A DNA stretch of 64,000 bases, taken from Candidatus Enterococcus huntleyi. Its GTDB lineage: Bacteria > Bacillota > Bacilli > Lactobacillales > Enterococcaceae. Shown here one piece after another: positions 55,426 through 63,395 of the stretch. The notes beneath the pieces are model-generated. The model searched no databases. It was not told the DNA's origin and worked only from the letters and a program-made list of their open reading frames with translations. The first letter of the stretch is position 1; each line of letters starts with the position of its first letter. The stretch is from contig NZ_MAEJ01000030.1 in the NCBI RefSeq assembly GCF_009933175.1, positions 1-64,000 on the forward strand. The letters are read 5' to 3'. The translations under genes and the position numbers were made by a program.

Positions 55426-55473
55426 GCTCATTTCATTACTAAGTGTATTACTTGCTAAAATAATGAAATGAGC
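55426..55473 (+). other. Long hairpin between glpF and dhaK
   Basis: Perfect 13-bp arms GCTCATTTCATTA and TAATGAAATGAGC with a 22-base loop lie in the 205-base gap between glpF and dhaK. There is no T-run, so this is not a standard terminator. It may stabilise or process the mRNA, or separate the two expression units. Confidence 0.5.
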
Positions 55474-55513
55474 GCATCCTTATTTTATAGATAAATGAAA
55501 AGGAGAAAAAGGT

Positions 55514-56497
55514 ATGAAAAAAATTATTAATGCCCCACAAGATGTCTTGACGGAAATGGTTGCAGGATTAGTGAGTGCTTATTCTGATAAGATTGAGCAA
55601 ATTCCGGAGACTTTTGCGGTGAAACGCAAAGAAAATGCCCAACAAGTCGCTTTAGTTAGTGGCGGTGGTAGTGGGCATGAACCTGCGCATGCCGGCTTCG
55701 TTGGCGATGGGATGTTGAGTGCTGCTGTTTGTGGGCAAGTTTTTACTTCCCCAACACCAGACCAAATCTATGCAGCGATTGAAGCAACAAATGAAGGTAA
55801 AGGTGTTTTGCTAATCGTCAAAAACTACTCTGGCGATGTCATGAACTTTGAGATGGCTCAGGATATGGCTGATATCGAGGATATTCCTGTCGGCTTCGTG
55901 TTAGTCGATGATGATATCGCAGTTGAAGATAGTACCTATACACAAGGGCGTCGTGGCGTTGCTGGGACCATTCTAGTGCATAAAATTTTAGGCGCTTGGG
56001 CAAGAAATGGTGCAACAGTCGAGCAATTAGAAAAGGCTGGCAAAGAGTTAGTGCCAAAAATTAAAACGATCGGTGTGGCACTCTCAGGAGCAACTGTGCC
56101 TGAGGTTGGTAAACCTGGCTTCGAACTAGCAGAGGACGAAATTGAATTTGGCGTCGGCATTCACGGGGAGCCTGGTTATCGTCGCGAAAAAATCCGGTCT
56201 TCAAAAGAGATGGCCAAAGAAATCGTCGACAAATTAAAAGCTGAGTTCAAATGGGAAAAAGGCGATACTTATGGCGTGCTTGTCAATGGGATGGGCGCAA
56301 CACCATTAATGGAACAATATGTCTTCTATAATGATGTCAAAGCTTTGTTGGATAGTGAAGGAATCACGATCACCTTTAGTAAAGTTGGAAATTATATGAC
56401 CTCAATTGATATGGCTGGTCTTTCTTTAACGATGATTCAAACAGATCAAGCAATCGTTGAAGCGTTGGAAGCACCTGTCGACACAATTGCTTGGTAA
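55514..56497 (+). CDS. dhaK: Dihydroxyacetone kinase subunit DhaK
   Basis: This 327 aa subunit binds dihydroxyacetone. The substrate His is in GVGIHGEPGYRR (about residue 218), and LVSGGGSGHEPAHAGFVG and NYSGDVMNF are conserved. With DhaL-ADP and DhaM it phosphorylates dihydroxyacetone with phosphate from the PTS instead of ATP. GGAGAAAAAGG precedes the ATG. The first gene of dhaKLM. Confidence 0.95.
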   Translation: MKKIINAPQDVLTEMVAGLVSAYSDKIEQIPETFAVKRKENAQQVALVSGGGSGHEPAHAGFVGDGMLSAAVCGQVFTSPTPDQIYAAIEATNEGKGVLLIVKNYSGDVMNFEMAQDMADIEDIPVGFVLVDDDIAVEDSTYTQGRRGVAGTILVHKILGAWARNGATVEQLEKAGKELVPKIKTIGVALSGATVPEVGKPGFELAEDEIEFGVGIHGEPGYRREKIRSSKEMAKEIVDKLKAEFKWEKGDTYGVLVNGMGATPLMEQYVFYNDVKALLDSEGITITFSKVGNYMTSIDMAGLSLTMIQTDQAIVEALEAPVDTIAW

Positions 56498-56509
56498 GGA
56501 GGAATTTGG

Positions 56510-57091
56510 ATGTTTACACCGGAGAATTTAGTAGAAGCAATCAAACTTTTTAATGACAAGATTCAAGAAAATAAAAACTATTTGAGTGAATTAGATACCC
56601 CAATTGGCGATGGCGACCATGGAAATAATATGGCTCGTGGCTTGTCAGCAGTGATGGAAGCAACGATTGAAGGTAGTCTATTTGATGAATTCAAAACGAT
56701 TGCTATGACCTTGATTAGTAAAGTCGGCGGTGCTTCAGGCCCACTCTACGGCACAGCGATGTTAGAGATGGCTAAAGCAAGTAAAGAGACTGACGATGCT
56801 GAAACGATTTTGCGTGCCGGAATTGCCGGTATTGAAAAACGTGGGAAGGCAACTCTTGGCGAAAAAACGATGCTTGATTTGTGGATTCCAGCAGTGGAAG
56901 CAATCAAAGAAGGGAACTTAACGTCAGAGCGTTTAACAACGCTGACGGACGAGACCAAAGATCTAGTTGCGACAAAAGGGCGGGCATCCTATGTTGGCGA
57001 ACGGTCAAAAGGCCACATTGATCCTGGCGCAATGTCTTCGAATTATTTCTTCCAATCCTTACTAGAAGCGGGGGTGTTGACTCATGAGTAG
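56510..57091 (+). CDS. dhaL: Dihydroxyacetone kinase ADP-binding subunit DhaL
   Basis: The 193 aa subunit holds ADP as a fixed cofactor. The metal-binding Asp residues lie in DTPIGDGDHGNNMARG (residues 26-41), and GGASGPLYGTAM and DPGAMSS complete the nucleotide site. It starts 12 bases after dhaK with an AAGGAGGA site. It ends with an eight-base overlap with dhaM. Confidence 0.95.
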   Translation: MFTPENLVEAIKLFNDKIQENKNYLSELDTPIGDGDHGNNMARGLSAVMEATIEGSLFDEFKTIAMTLISKVGGASGPLYGTAMLEMAKASKETDDAETILRAGIAGIEKRGKATLGEKTMLDLWIPAVEAIKEGNLTSERLTTLTDETKDLVATKGRASYVGERSKGHIDPGAMSSNYFFQSLLEAGVLTHE

Positions 57092-57452
57092 TGCGATATT
57101 ATTAGTTTCACACGTTGAAGAAATCGCCAAAGGTTTGCAACGGCTTTTAGCAGAAGTAGCGAAAGACGTCACGGTTGTAGTCGCTGCCGGTTTAGAAGAT
57201 GGCGATGTGGGTACATCCATGGAACGAATTTCTGCGGGCATCGATGGAATTTCTGAGGACAATGTGTTGGCTTTCTACGATTTAGGGAGTGCCAAGATGA
57301 ATTTGGAAATGGCGATGGAGATGACAGATAAAGAAATCCACTTATATGATACAGCCTTCATCGAAAGCGCGTATACGGCAGCGGCTTTACTGCAAGCAGG
57401 TGCTGAACGTTCGATGATTGACGAGCAATTAGCTGAATTGAAGATTAAATAA
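57084..57452 (+). CDS. dhaM: PTS-dependent dihydroxyacetone kinase phosphotransferase DhaM
   Basis: The 122 aa protein is the single-domain (EIIA-man-like) form of DhaM found in Gram-positives. The phospho-His is His 9 in LLVSHVEEIAKGL. It transfers phosphate from HPr to DhaL-ADP. The remaining pattern AAGLEDGDVGTSMERI and YDLGSAKMNLEMA is typical. The gene overlaps dhaL by eight bases. A bidirectional terminator follows. Confidence 0.94.
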   Translation: MSSAILLVSHVEEIAKGLQRLLAEVAKDVTVVVAAGLEDGDVGTSMERISAGIDGISEDNVLAFYDLGSAKMNLEMAMEMTDKEIHLYDTAFIESAYTAAALLQAGAERSMIDEQLAELKIK

Positions 57453-57477
57453 ATAATTTAAAGACTGAAAAAAGAAA

Positions 57478-57540
57478 TAAGAGACTTCGCTACTCCCTTG
57501 ATTAACGATCATCAAGCGGAGGATTGCGAAGTCTTTTTAG
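57478..57540. terminator. Bidirectional intrinsic terminator
   Basis: AGACTTCGC/GCGAAGTCT outer arms, CTTGAT/ATCAAG inner arms, T-run on the right. It separates dhaM from the converging oxidoreductase. Confidence 0.85.
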
Positions 57541-57584
57541 TTATCTAGAGTTTTTAAATGATTAGTTCCTATTTTTGACACTAG

Positions 57585-58697
57585 TTACCTTTTAATATAG
57601 GTATCTAATGATTTTTGTAAATCCACGTGATCAAAGGTCTGAGTGTGGAAATATTCTGCTAAGAGGTAACCGATATAAGGTCCGGTTGTTAAACCAGATG
57701 ATCCTAGTCCACTGGCTACAACGAGTGAGGGATCCTCAGGTAATGGGCCAAAAAATGGCGCAAAATCCGATGTGTAGGCTCGGGTGCCAACACGAATTTG
57801 GGGCGGTTCTCCAGCAAATAATTCTGAGCTAGCTAAGAATGGTTGACTGACTTCACGTAGATGATCGTAGGCTTCTTTTGTCGGTGTGAGATCAGTACCC
57901 GCTTGATTTTCATGCGTAGCTCCTAATAAAATATTTCCTTGGTAGAAGGGAATCAAATCACTTTCGCCATCTAACATGGCAACCGGCCAGCTCTGACTGT
58001 CTTTAAACTTTGTGTTGAAGCTTAAGAGTTGGCCTTTTTGTGGTCGGATATCGATTGTATAACCTAATGGGCTAAGTAAGGCTTTGAGTCCGGGACCGGC
58101 AGTTAACGCGAGAAAGTCAAAGGTTCCCAGGTTTTTCTTTGCGTCGGCTGTTTGAACAAGCCAGCTGTCATTGACTTTTTTTATGCTCACGGAAGCGGAT
58201 TGGAAAATAACGCCGGCAGCAAGCGCTTGTTTTCGTAATTCGTTCAGATAAGCTGCTCCGTCTAACCGGCCGCCGCCAGAAATACGTAAAGAGGGTTGTT
58301 GTTTTAAGAGTGGGAGCTGTTTTTGGGTCTCTTCAGCGGATAACAAACTAATTTCGCCAATCTCGGGGGCCTCTAACTTTCTTGATTCTGCTAGCGCAGC
58401 GAGGTCTGCTAAATCGTTCTTTTTACGCAACAATAAGGTGCCCGATTGAGTGTAGATTGTTTCATCTAAATGAAAATCAGTCACTAACTTTTCATAGAAA
58501 GCGGCGCCTTCACGTGCTAGGCGATACCACTTTTTATTGCGACGTTTAGAGAGCCAAGGTGAAATAATTCCAGCACTGGCTTTAGTTGCCTGTCCGACTT
58601 CTGAATCAAAGAGTGTGACGTGGCATTTCTGTTTATCTAAATAGATGGCGAGTGTCATACCGATAATACCGCCACCGATGATTGCTATTTTTTTCAT
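57585..58697 (-). CDS. FAD-dependent oxidoreductase (DAO family)
   Basis: This 370 aa protein begins with the dinucleotide motif IGGGIIGMTLAIYL and an acid ending strand 2 (LFDSE). It belongs to the D-amino acid oxidase-like group (glycine/sarcosine/D-amino acid oxidases). RVGTRAYTSDFAPFFGP and ASGLGSSGLTTGPYIG mark the C-terminal FAD contacts. It is too short to be GlpO (about 600 aa), so it does not fill the glycerol-3-phosphate oxidase step. The exact amine substrate is unknown. Monocistronic, convergent with dhaM. Confidence 0.85.
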   Translation of the reverse strand: MKKIAIIGGGIIGMTLAIYLDKQKCHVTLFDSEVGQATKASAGIISPWLSKRRNKKWYRLAREGAAFYEKLVTDFHLDETIYTQSGTLLLRKKNDLADLAALAESRKLEAPEIGEISLLSAEETQKQLPLLKQQPSLRISGGGRLDGAAYLNELRKQALAAGVIFQSASVSIKKVNDSWLVQTADAKKNLGTFDFLALTAGPGLKALLSPLGYTIDIRPQKGQLLSFNTKFKDSQSWPVAMLDGESDLIPFYQGNILLGATHENQAGTDLTPTKEAYDHLREVSQPFLASSELFAGEPPQIRVGTRAYTSDFAPFFGPLPEDPSLVVASGLGSSGLTTGPYIGYLLAEYFHTQTFDHVDLQKSLDTYIKR

Positions 58698-59017
58698 TGT
58701 TTTACTCCTAGTTCTTTTTTCATGACTAATCTACTCAAAATAAGAGCAGTCACCTGTCCCCATTTTGCCACAGGTCACAAAAACAGACAAGATTTCTGTA
58801 TTCTAACTGTTGGATAAGAAAACTTCTAATAAAGTAAAATTTACCAAAAAAGCTTTTTTTATCGTATGATTGTTTGCTATAATGAACTTTACCAAGAAGA
58901 AATGAAGCGTTTTAGCTTTTGTTAGATGTAATAATTTGAAAATAATCTTCGTAAAGTAGCTGATAAATAATCAGTTAGCAGAGTATATTTTAATGAATAG
59001 AGGGAGGCGGAGAATTT
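58698..59017. other. Divergent intergenic region before the phosphohexomutase gene
   Basis: An extended -10 (TGCTATAAT, TATAAT at about 58879-58884) on the plus strand is the probable promoter of the mutase, leaving a leader of roughly 125 bases. GGGAGG precedes the ATG. No ORF is supported. Confidence 0.45.
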
Positions 59018-60511
59018 ATGTTGAAAGCGTTACAGAATGGTTCGGATATACGTGGGATTGCGATTGAAACGGCTGAACATGCCGCAACGTTAACCGAAAA
59101 AGAAGTCGAATTGATTGGCAAAGGGTTAGTGAATTGGCTACGGAGTAAAGGGCTTGAAGGGGTCCTAACAGTCGGTGTTGGTAGAGATAGCCGCTTAAGC
59201 GGACCGTCATTACAACAGTGCTTAATGGCTAGTTTAGTGGCCGAAGGGGTTGAAGTAATCGATTTTGGCTTAGCTACGACGCCGGCGATGTTTATGGCAA
59301 CTCAATTTGAGGAGTTTAGCTGCGATGCAGGGATTATGCTGACGGCCAGCCACCTTCCTTATTATTTTAATGGAATCAAGATTTTTAGTCAGACAGGTGG
59401 CGCGGAGAAAGAAGATATTCACTATATTCTTACGCATACGGACAGTCAAGCTGACAAGGAAAATGAGAGAGATAGTCGCGGAGTTGTGGTGAAAGATATT
59501 CTTACGCCGTATGCCGCGGATCTTGTCGCTAAGATTCGTCAAGGAATGAAGACGACTAGTAAAAAACCACTTACAGGATTTAAGATTATTGTCGATGCTG
59601 GCAATGGTGCAGGGGGCTTTTTTGCTGAAAAAGTTTTGAAAGCGTTGGGAGCAGATACTACAGGCTCGCAATTTTTAGAGCCGGATGGTCATTTTCCTAA
59701 TCACATTCCTAATCCTGATAATAAAGAAGCGATGGCGAGTATTCAGTCAGCGGTGCTGACTCACCAAGCGGATTTAGGCGTGATTTTTGATACGGACGTA
59801 GACCGTTCTGCGGTTGTTTCAAAGAATGGCGAAGTAATTAACCGAAATAATTTGATTGCTGTATTGAGTAAAATTACGTTACAGGAGCATCCCGGAACGA
59901 GTATTGTCACTAATTCGCCGACCTCTGACCATTTAAAATTATTCATCGAAGAAAATGGCGGCAAACAGGTCCGTTATATTTCTGGCTACCGCAATGTCAT
60001 TAATAAATCGATTGCCTTAAATGCAGAAGGAATCGATAGTCAGTTAGCAATTGAAACAAGTGGTCATGCGGCCTTCAAAGAGAATTATTTCTTAGATGAT
60101 GGCGCGTATGTGATTGCTAAAATCCTGATGTTGCTACCAAGTCTAAAGGAAAATGGCCAAACATTGGATCGCTTAATTCAAGAATTAAAACAGCCAAAAG
60201 AAACGCGCGAGATTCGCTTTCATCTATTGGGGGACGAGTATCGTCAGACAGGCGAAAAAGCGATTGCTGAATTACCAGAATTTTTGAAAGATCAAGCTGG
60301 TTTTACGGTAGATCCAGAAAATGAGGAAGGTATTCGTTTCAAAGTTTCTGCTCCTTATGGTAGCGGTTGGTTTTTATTAAGAATGAGCTTGCATGAGCCT
60401 TTACTAGTCTTACAAGTTGAGAATGACGAAGTGGGAAATAATCAGCAAGTGATTGACCGATTGTCTGAATTCTTTAATAAATATCAAGAGATTGAAGAAA
60501 AGCAAGCATAA
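59018..60511 (+). CDS. Phosphohexomutase (phosphoglucomutase/phosphomannomutase family)
   Basis: The 497 aa enzyme belongs to the alpha-D-phosphohexomutase superfamily. The phosphoserine loop reads TASHLPYYFNGIK (family consensus TASHNP, with Leu in place of Asn and two Tyr after Pro). The metal loop is FDTDVDRSAV, and GEVINRN and ETSGHAAF complete the sugar and specificity loops. It moves phosphate between C1 and C6 of a hexose phosphate. Whether glucose or mannose is preferred cannot be read. It is single-gene with the unusual hairpin region at 60596-60722 downstream. Confidence 0.9.
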   Translation: MLKALQNGSDIRGIAIETAEHAATLTEKEVELIGKGLVNWLRSKGLEGVLTVGVGRDSRLSGPSLQQCLMASLVAEGVEVIDFGLATTPAMFMATQFEEFSCDAGIMLTASHLPYYFNGIKIFSQTGGAEKEDIHYILTHTDSQADKENERDSRGVVVKDILTPYAADLVAKIRQGMKTTSKKPLTGFKIIVDAGNGAGGFFAEKVLKALGADTTGSQFLEPDGHFPNHIPNPDNKEAMASIQSAVLTHQADLGVIFDTDVDRSAVVSKNGEVINRNNLIAVLSKITLQEHPGTSIVTNSPTSDHLKLFIEENGGKQVRYISGYRNVINKSIALNAEGIDSQLAIETSGHAAFKENYFLDDGAYVIAKILMLLPSLKENGQTLDRLIQELKQPKETREIRFHLLGDEYRQTGEKAIAELPEFLKDQAGFTVDPENEEGIRFKVSAPYGSGWFLLRMSLHEPLLVLQVENDEVGNNQQVIDRLSEFFNKYQEIEEKQA

Positions 60512-60909
60512 CGCATTTTTATTTTAGAAAACGCATGTTTGCGCTTGCAATTTTTGGCTAAAATGCTCATTATAGAAGATAGAGAACGGAAGTGGGGGGC
60601 AAAGTCTTGTCGTGCCCCATTGTCCGAATAAACGGTGTGACCGAAGTAGCTTCAAGAAATAAGAAGAAATTCCAGAAAATTATTTCTGATTTTTTGAAGC
60701 TGACCACTTCTGTCACAGCCGTAATACATAGCTAGCTGAACTTGAAAAGATAAATAGTGTTGGTAAAAATAGAACAAAAAAAACGATTGAAGCGATTAGC
60801 AGAAGGAAACGTTAGGCTATTTGCTGGGGACTTGCTGTGGTGGCGAGGAACTTACTTTTGAAGAGAAGAATCGTTTGAAAAAAAGGTGTAATTACTCGAG
60901 GTGGAAAGA
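60512..60909. other. Intergenic region with two hairpins
   Basis: A small stem GGGGCA/TGCCCC (60596-60618) is followed by a long rod-like hairpin at 60632-60722 listed separately. The remainder to 60909 is AT-rich with no further gene seen. Confidence 0.45.
60632..60722 (+). ncRNA. Long imperfect hairpin, possible structured RNA
   Basis: Both arms, of about 40 bases, pair in blocks: ACGG/CCGT, GTGAC/GTCAC, GAAGT/ACTTC, GCTTCAA/TTGAAGC, AAAT/ATTT and AGAA/TTCT, with short internal loops between them. It has no T-run and no known RNA motif that I recognise. It could be a small RNA, an mRNA 3' structure of the mutase transcript, or an old inverted-repeat element. Confidence 0.35.
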
Positions 60910-61116
60910 ATGTTAGTCAAGTTCATAGTCGTAACGACTGTTTTTACGTATGGGACCAATTTTTTAGTGTATCTTTATTTAAAAAATCAACGCAAAGCCG
61001 ATGTGATAGAGAAACTCTCCATATACTTTGGGGTCAATATGTCGGTCATGTTGATGGACGGGGTGTTGTTATTTGTCGGGAAGTTATTAGAGGACGGTAT
61101 TTTGTTGCTAGAATAA
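60910..61116 (+). CDS. Small membrane protein, 68 aa
   Basis: Family not recognised. Two hydrophobic segments (about residues 3-22, KFIVVTTVFTYGTNFLVYL, and 42-60, MSVMLMDGVLLFVGKLL) are joined by a basic loop KNQRKAD. The start at 60910 is six bases after GAGGTGG; a GTG three codons earlier overlaps that site. It sits just before the Ohr gene but with 82 bases between them. Confidence 0.6.
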   Translation: MLVKFIVVTTVFTYGTNFLVYLYLKNQRKADVIEKLSIYFGVNMSVMLMDGVLLFVGKLLEDGILLLE

Positions 61117-61198
61117 TTCACAAGGCGAATCTTTTGTTTTCTGTCTGAAAAGCCACTACAATAATAAGTGAAGGAATAATAAAAAGGAGTGGATTTTA

Positions 61199-61600
61199 GT
61201 GAAAAAAGTTTATGAAACAGCAATGATTAACCATGGTGGACGTGAAGGGGAAGTTCAAGCACCAAACGGCACAATGAAAATGAAGATTACTGCCCCAGGT
61301 ATCCATAGCGAAGGAACAAATCCTGAACAATTGTTTGCTGCAGGCTATGCGTCTTGTTTTAATGGCGCCTTGCAACATATCTTAAAAGAAGAAGGCGTTG
61401 AATCAGAAACAGAAGTTAAAGCTCGTGTTTCTCTTTATACTTTAGACGATGGAGGCTACACAATTGGTGTTATCTTAGAAGTGCATCTTGAAGGCTTAGA
61501 CAAAGATACAGCTACAGAGATGACGGATAAAGCCCATGCGTTCTGTCCTTATTCAAAAGCAACAAAAGGCAATATCGAAGTTGAATTAGTGATTGTTTAA
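61199..61600 (+). CDS. Ohr/OsmC family organic hydroperoxide reductase
   Basis: The 133 aa protein has both Cys residues of the family: one in GYASCFNGALQH (Cys 53) and the other in AFCPYSKATKGN (about Cys 115). They form the catalytic pair that reduces organic peroxides. The Arg and Glu of Ohr are present in GREGEVQ and TNPEQLFAAGY. The GTG start follows AAAGGAGTGG. No OhrR gene is adjacent. A terminator follows. Confidence 0.92.
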   Translation: MKKVYETAMINHGGREGEVQAPNGTMKMKITAPGIHSEGTNPEQLFAAGYASCFNGALQHILKEEGVESETEVKARVSLYTLDDGGYTIGVILEVHLEGLDKDTATEMTDKAHAFCPYSKATKGNIEVELVIV

Positions 61601-61634
61601 GAAAATAATCGTTTAAAACAAAATGAACGACAAA

Positions 61635-61668
61635 AATCAGCTGTGAGCAATCATGGCTGTTTTTTTGG
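61635..61668 (+). terminator. Probable intrinsic terminator
   Basis: AAAATCAGC and GCTGTTTT arms with a 13-base loop and seven Ts, following the Ohr gene. Confidence 0.6.
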
Positions 61669-61973
61669 CGTTTTGAAGAAAGAATTCTAATTTGGCCAGA
61701 GAGTTTTTGTCTAGATAAGATCATAGGCCACATTCGGGCTGCCTTTTATCAAAAAGCTTGTAGCTTGGTCCATAGGTAGTTCAACAAAGATGTTGATCTT
61801 ATTACTAAATCAGGTGAACTAGCTTAGAGCTGTAGAAATTATCAAGTTTTCCTTACCCCATCTCTACGCCTTTAGTCTGAGAGAAGTTCGGCCTCAAGGC
61901 TGTGTGTCGGTTAGACTTTACATGGTACTCTTAACTTAAGAAAAAATTAAGTTTTAGAAAGTTAGGTGAGGAA
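61669..61973. other. Intergenic region before the second MFS gene
   Basis: Apart from repeat copy 3, a hairpin AACTTAA/TTAAGTT (about 61931-61950) lies shortly before the MFS start, where it may affect its expression. No gene is seen. Confidence 0.4.
61736..61846 (+). repeat. Inverted-end repeat element, copy 3 (diverged)
   Basis: It begins GGGCTGCC plus ATCAAAAAGCTTG, matching the left end of copy 1 (GGGATTCC plus ATCAAAAAGTTTG). The block TAGTTCAACAAAGATGTTGA to GGTGAACTAGCTTA matches the internal part, with compensating changes in the stem (AGTTCA/TGAACT). The right end (GCTGTAGAAATTATCAAG) is worn. It lies 128 bases upstream of the second MFS gene. Confidence 0.65.
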
Positions 61974-63227
61974 ATGAAAAAAAATCTATTGTTTTTGATG
62001 TTAGGTCAAGTTATTTCTGTATTCGGGGGAGCGATTTTGCGTTTTGCCTTATCCCTTTATGTGTTGGATCAAACAGGGCGGGCGGATATTTTTGCGACTA
62101 TCTTAGCCATTTCTAGTATTCCGGTCTTATTTGCTCCGATTGGTGGAGTGATTGCTGACCGCTTTAATCGTCGAAATTTGATGGTCATGATGGATGTGGC
62201 CAATGCCGTGTTAGCGGTTGGTTTGTATTTTGTTCTGGGAATGGATCAGGCGATTGTCTTGATTGGAATCTTACTTTTCGTCCTGTCGATTGTTGGCAGC
62301 TTCGATACGCCAGTAGTTACAGCAAGTATTCCGCTGTTAGTGGAGCACAAAGATTTGGAGAAGGTTAATGGCTTAGTTAATAGTGTGCTGGCTCTTTCCA
62401 ATGTGGCTGCGCCAATTATCGGTGGGATTCTGTATAGCTTGATGGGTGTTGAAACGTTAGTGATTAGCACAACGGTCTTCTTCGTTCTTGCGGCTGCGGT
62501 TGAAAGTTTATTGAAGATTCCCTTTGAAAAACGGCCAATGGAAAATGGGGCGTTTAAAACATTAACTAAGGATTTGAAGGAAGGCTTTTTAGATGTAAAA
62601 AACAATCGAGTGATTCGTAACGCGGTAGGAATTGCTGCCCTGATTAACTTTTCATTAAGTTCATTCTTTGTTGTCGGCATACCGATTGTGCTACGTGTGA
62701 TATTAAATGCCAACGATTCAATGTACGGAATTGGTATGGCGATGATTAGTCTGTCAACGATTATCGGGGCATTAATGACGGGTTATTTTTCGAAAAAGCT
62801 TTCCTTGAAGACACTCTATATGACCTTCTTATTATCAGGAATCTTATTGATGGTGATGAACCTTGGCTTATTATTTGCCGGCAGTGGCGTGGGACAAGTA
62901 GTGAGTTGGATTGTCTTCTTCGCGACAGGCATTCCGATTGGGATGTTGATGAGTATCATCTCAGTCTACCTGATTAGTATGATTCAACGGATTACACCGA
63001 AGCATAATCTAGGGAAAATTATGGCGATTATTGTCGGTGCTTCGCAATGTGCGATGCCGATTGGCCAGATGGTAGTAGGGCTTCTCTTGAAACAAACCAA
63101 TAATCAAGTCTTCTTCCCAGTAACTTTGATTGTTATAATCATTGTATTGATCTCCGTATGGTGTTTCCAATTGTTCAAGGATACAGTGGATACTGACGTT
63201 CAGTATCGTAAGAAAACAAGCGTATAA
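61974..63227 (+). CDS. MFS transporter (macrolide-efflux-like)
   Basis: This 417 aa protein has twelve hydrophobic segments and MFS motif A (GGVIADRFNRRNLMVMMD, about residues 57-74) after the second helix. GQVISVFGGAILRFALSLYVL at the start and APIGGVIADRFNRR resemble Mef/MdfA-type drug exporters of Gram-positives. It differs from the 6690 MFS protein in sequence, so the two are not recent duplicates. The start has AGGTGAGG six bases upstream. Immediately downstream is a BceR-like response regulator, separated by its own promoter. Confidence 0.85.
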   Translation: MKKNLLFLMLGQVISVFGGAILRFALSLYVLDQTGRADIFATILAISSIPVLFAPIGGVIADRFNRRNLMVMMDVANAVLAVGLYFVLGMDQAIVLIGILLFVLSIVGSFDTPVVTASIPLLVEHKDLEKVNGLVNSVLALSNVAAPIIGGILYSLMGVETLVISTTVFFVLAAAVESLLKIPFEKRPMENGAFKTLTKDLKEGFLDVKNNRVIRNAVGIAALINFSLSSFFVVGIPIVLRVILNANDSMYGIGMAMISLSTIIGALMTGYFSKKLSLKTLYMTFLLSGILLMVMNLGLLFAGSGVGQVVSWIVFFATGIPIGMLMSIISVYLISMIQRITPKHNLGKIMAIIVGASQCAMPIGQMVVGLLLKQTNNQVFFPVTLIVIIIVLISVWCFQLFKDTVDTDVQYRKKTSV

Positions 63228-63244
63228 TTTTCCTGAATTCATTA

Positions 63245-63272
63245 TTGGACAATCGTAAAAATAAGGTATAAT
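63245..63272 (+). promoter_or_regulatory. Promoter of the response regulator
   Basis: TTGGAC (63245-63250) and TATAAT (63267-63272) with 16 bases spacing, giving a leader of about 115 bases. Confidence 0.6.
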
Positions 63273-63395
63273 AAGTTCAAGACAAATTTTCTGTTTTGAG
63301 CTTATTTTTATGGCCGAATGGGGACGTGCTAGTGTGTATTTTGAAAGGCTCAATCAGTTTTCAAGAATGACAGCGTGAGGGAGGATGGTCTGAAA

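Noticed and set aside
57585-58697. Glycerol-3-phosphate oxidase GlpO
   Set aside because: At 370 aa it is far shorter than GlpO and its motifs fit the general DAO family.
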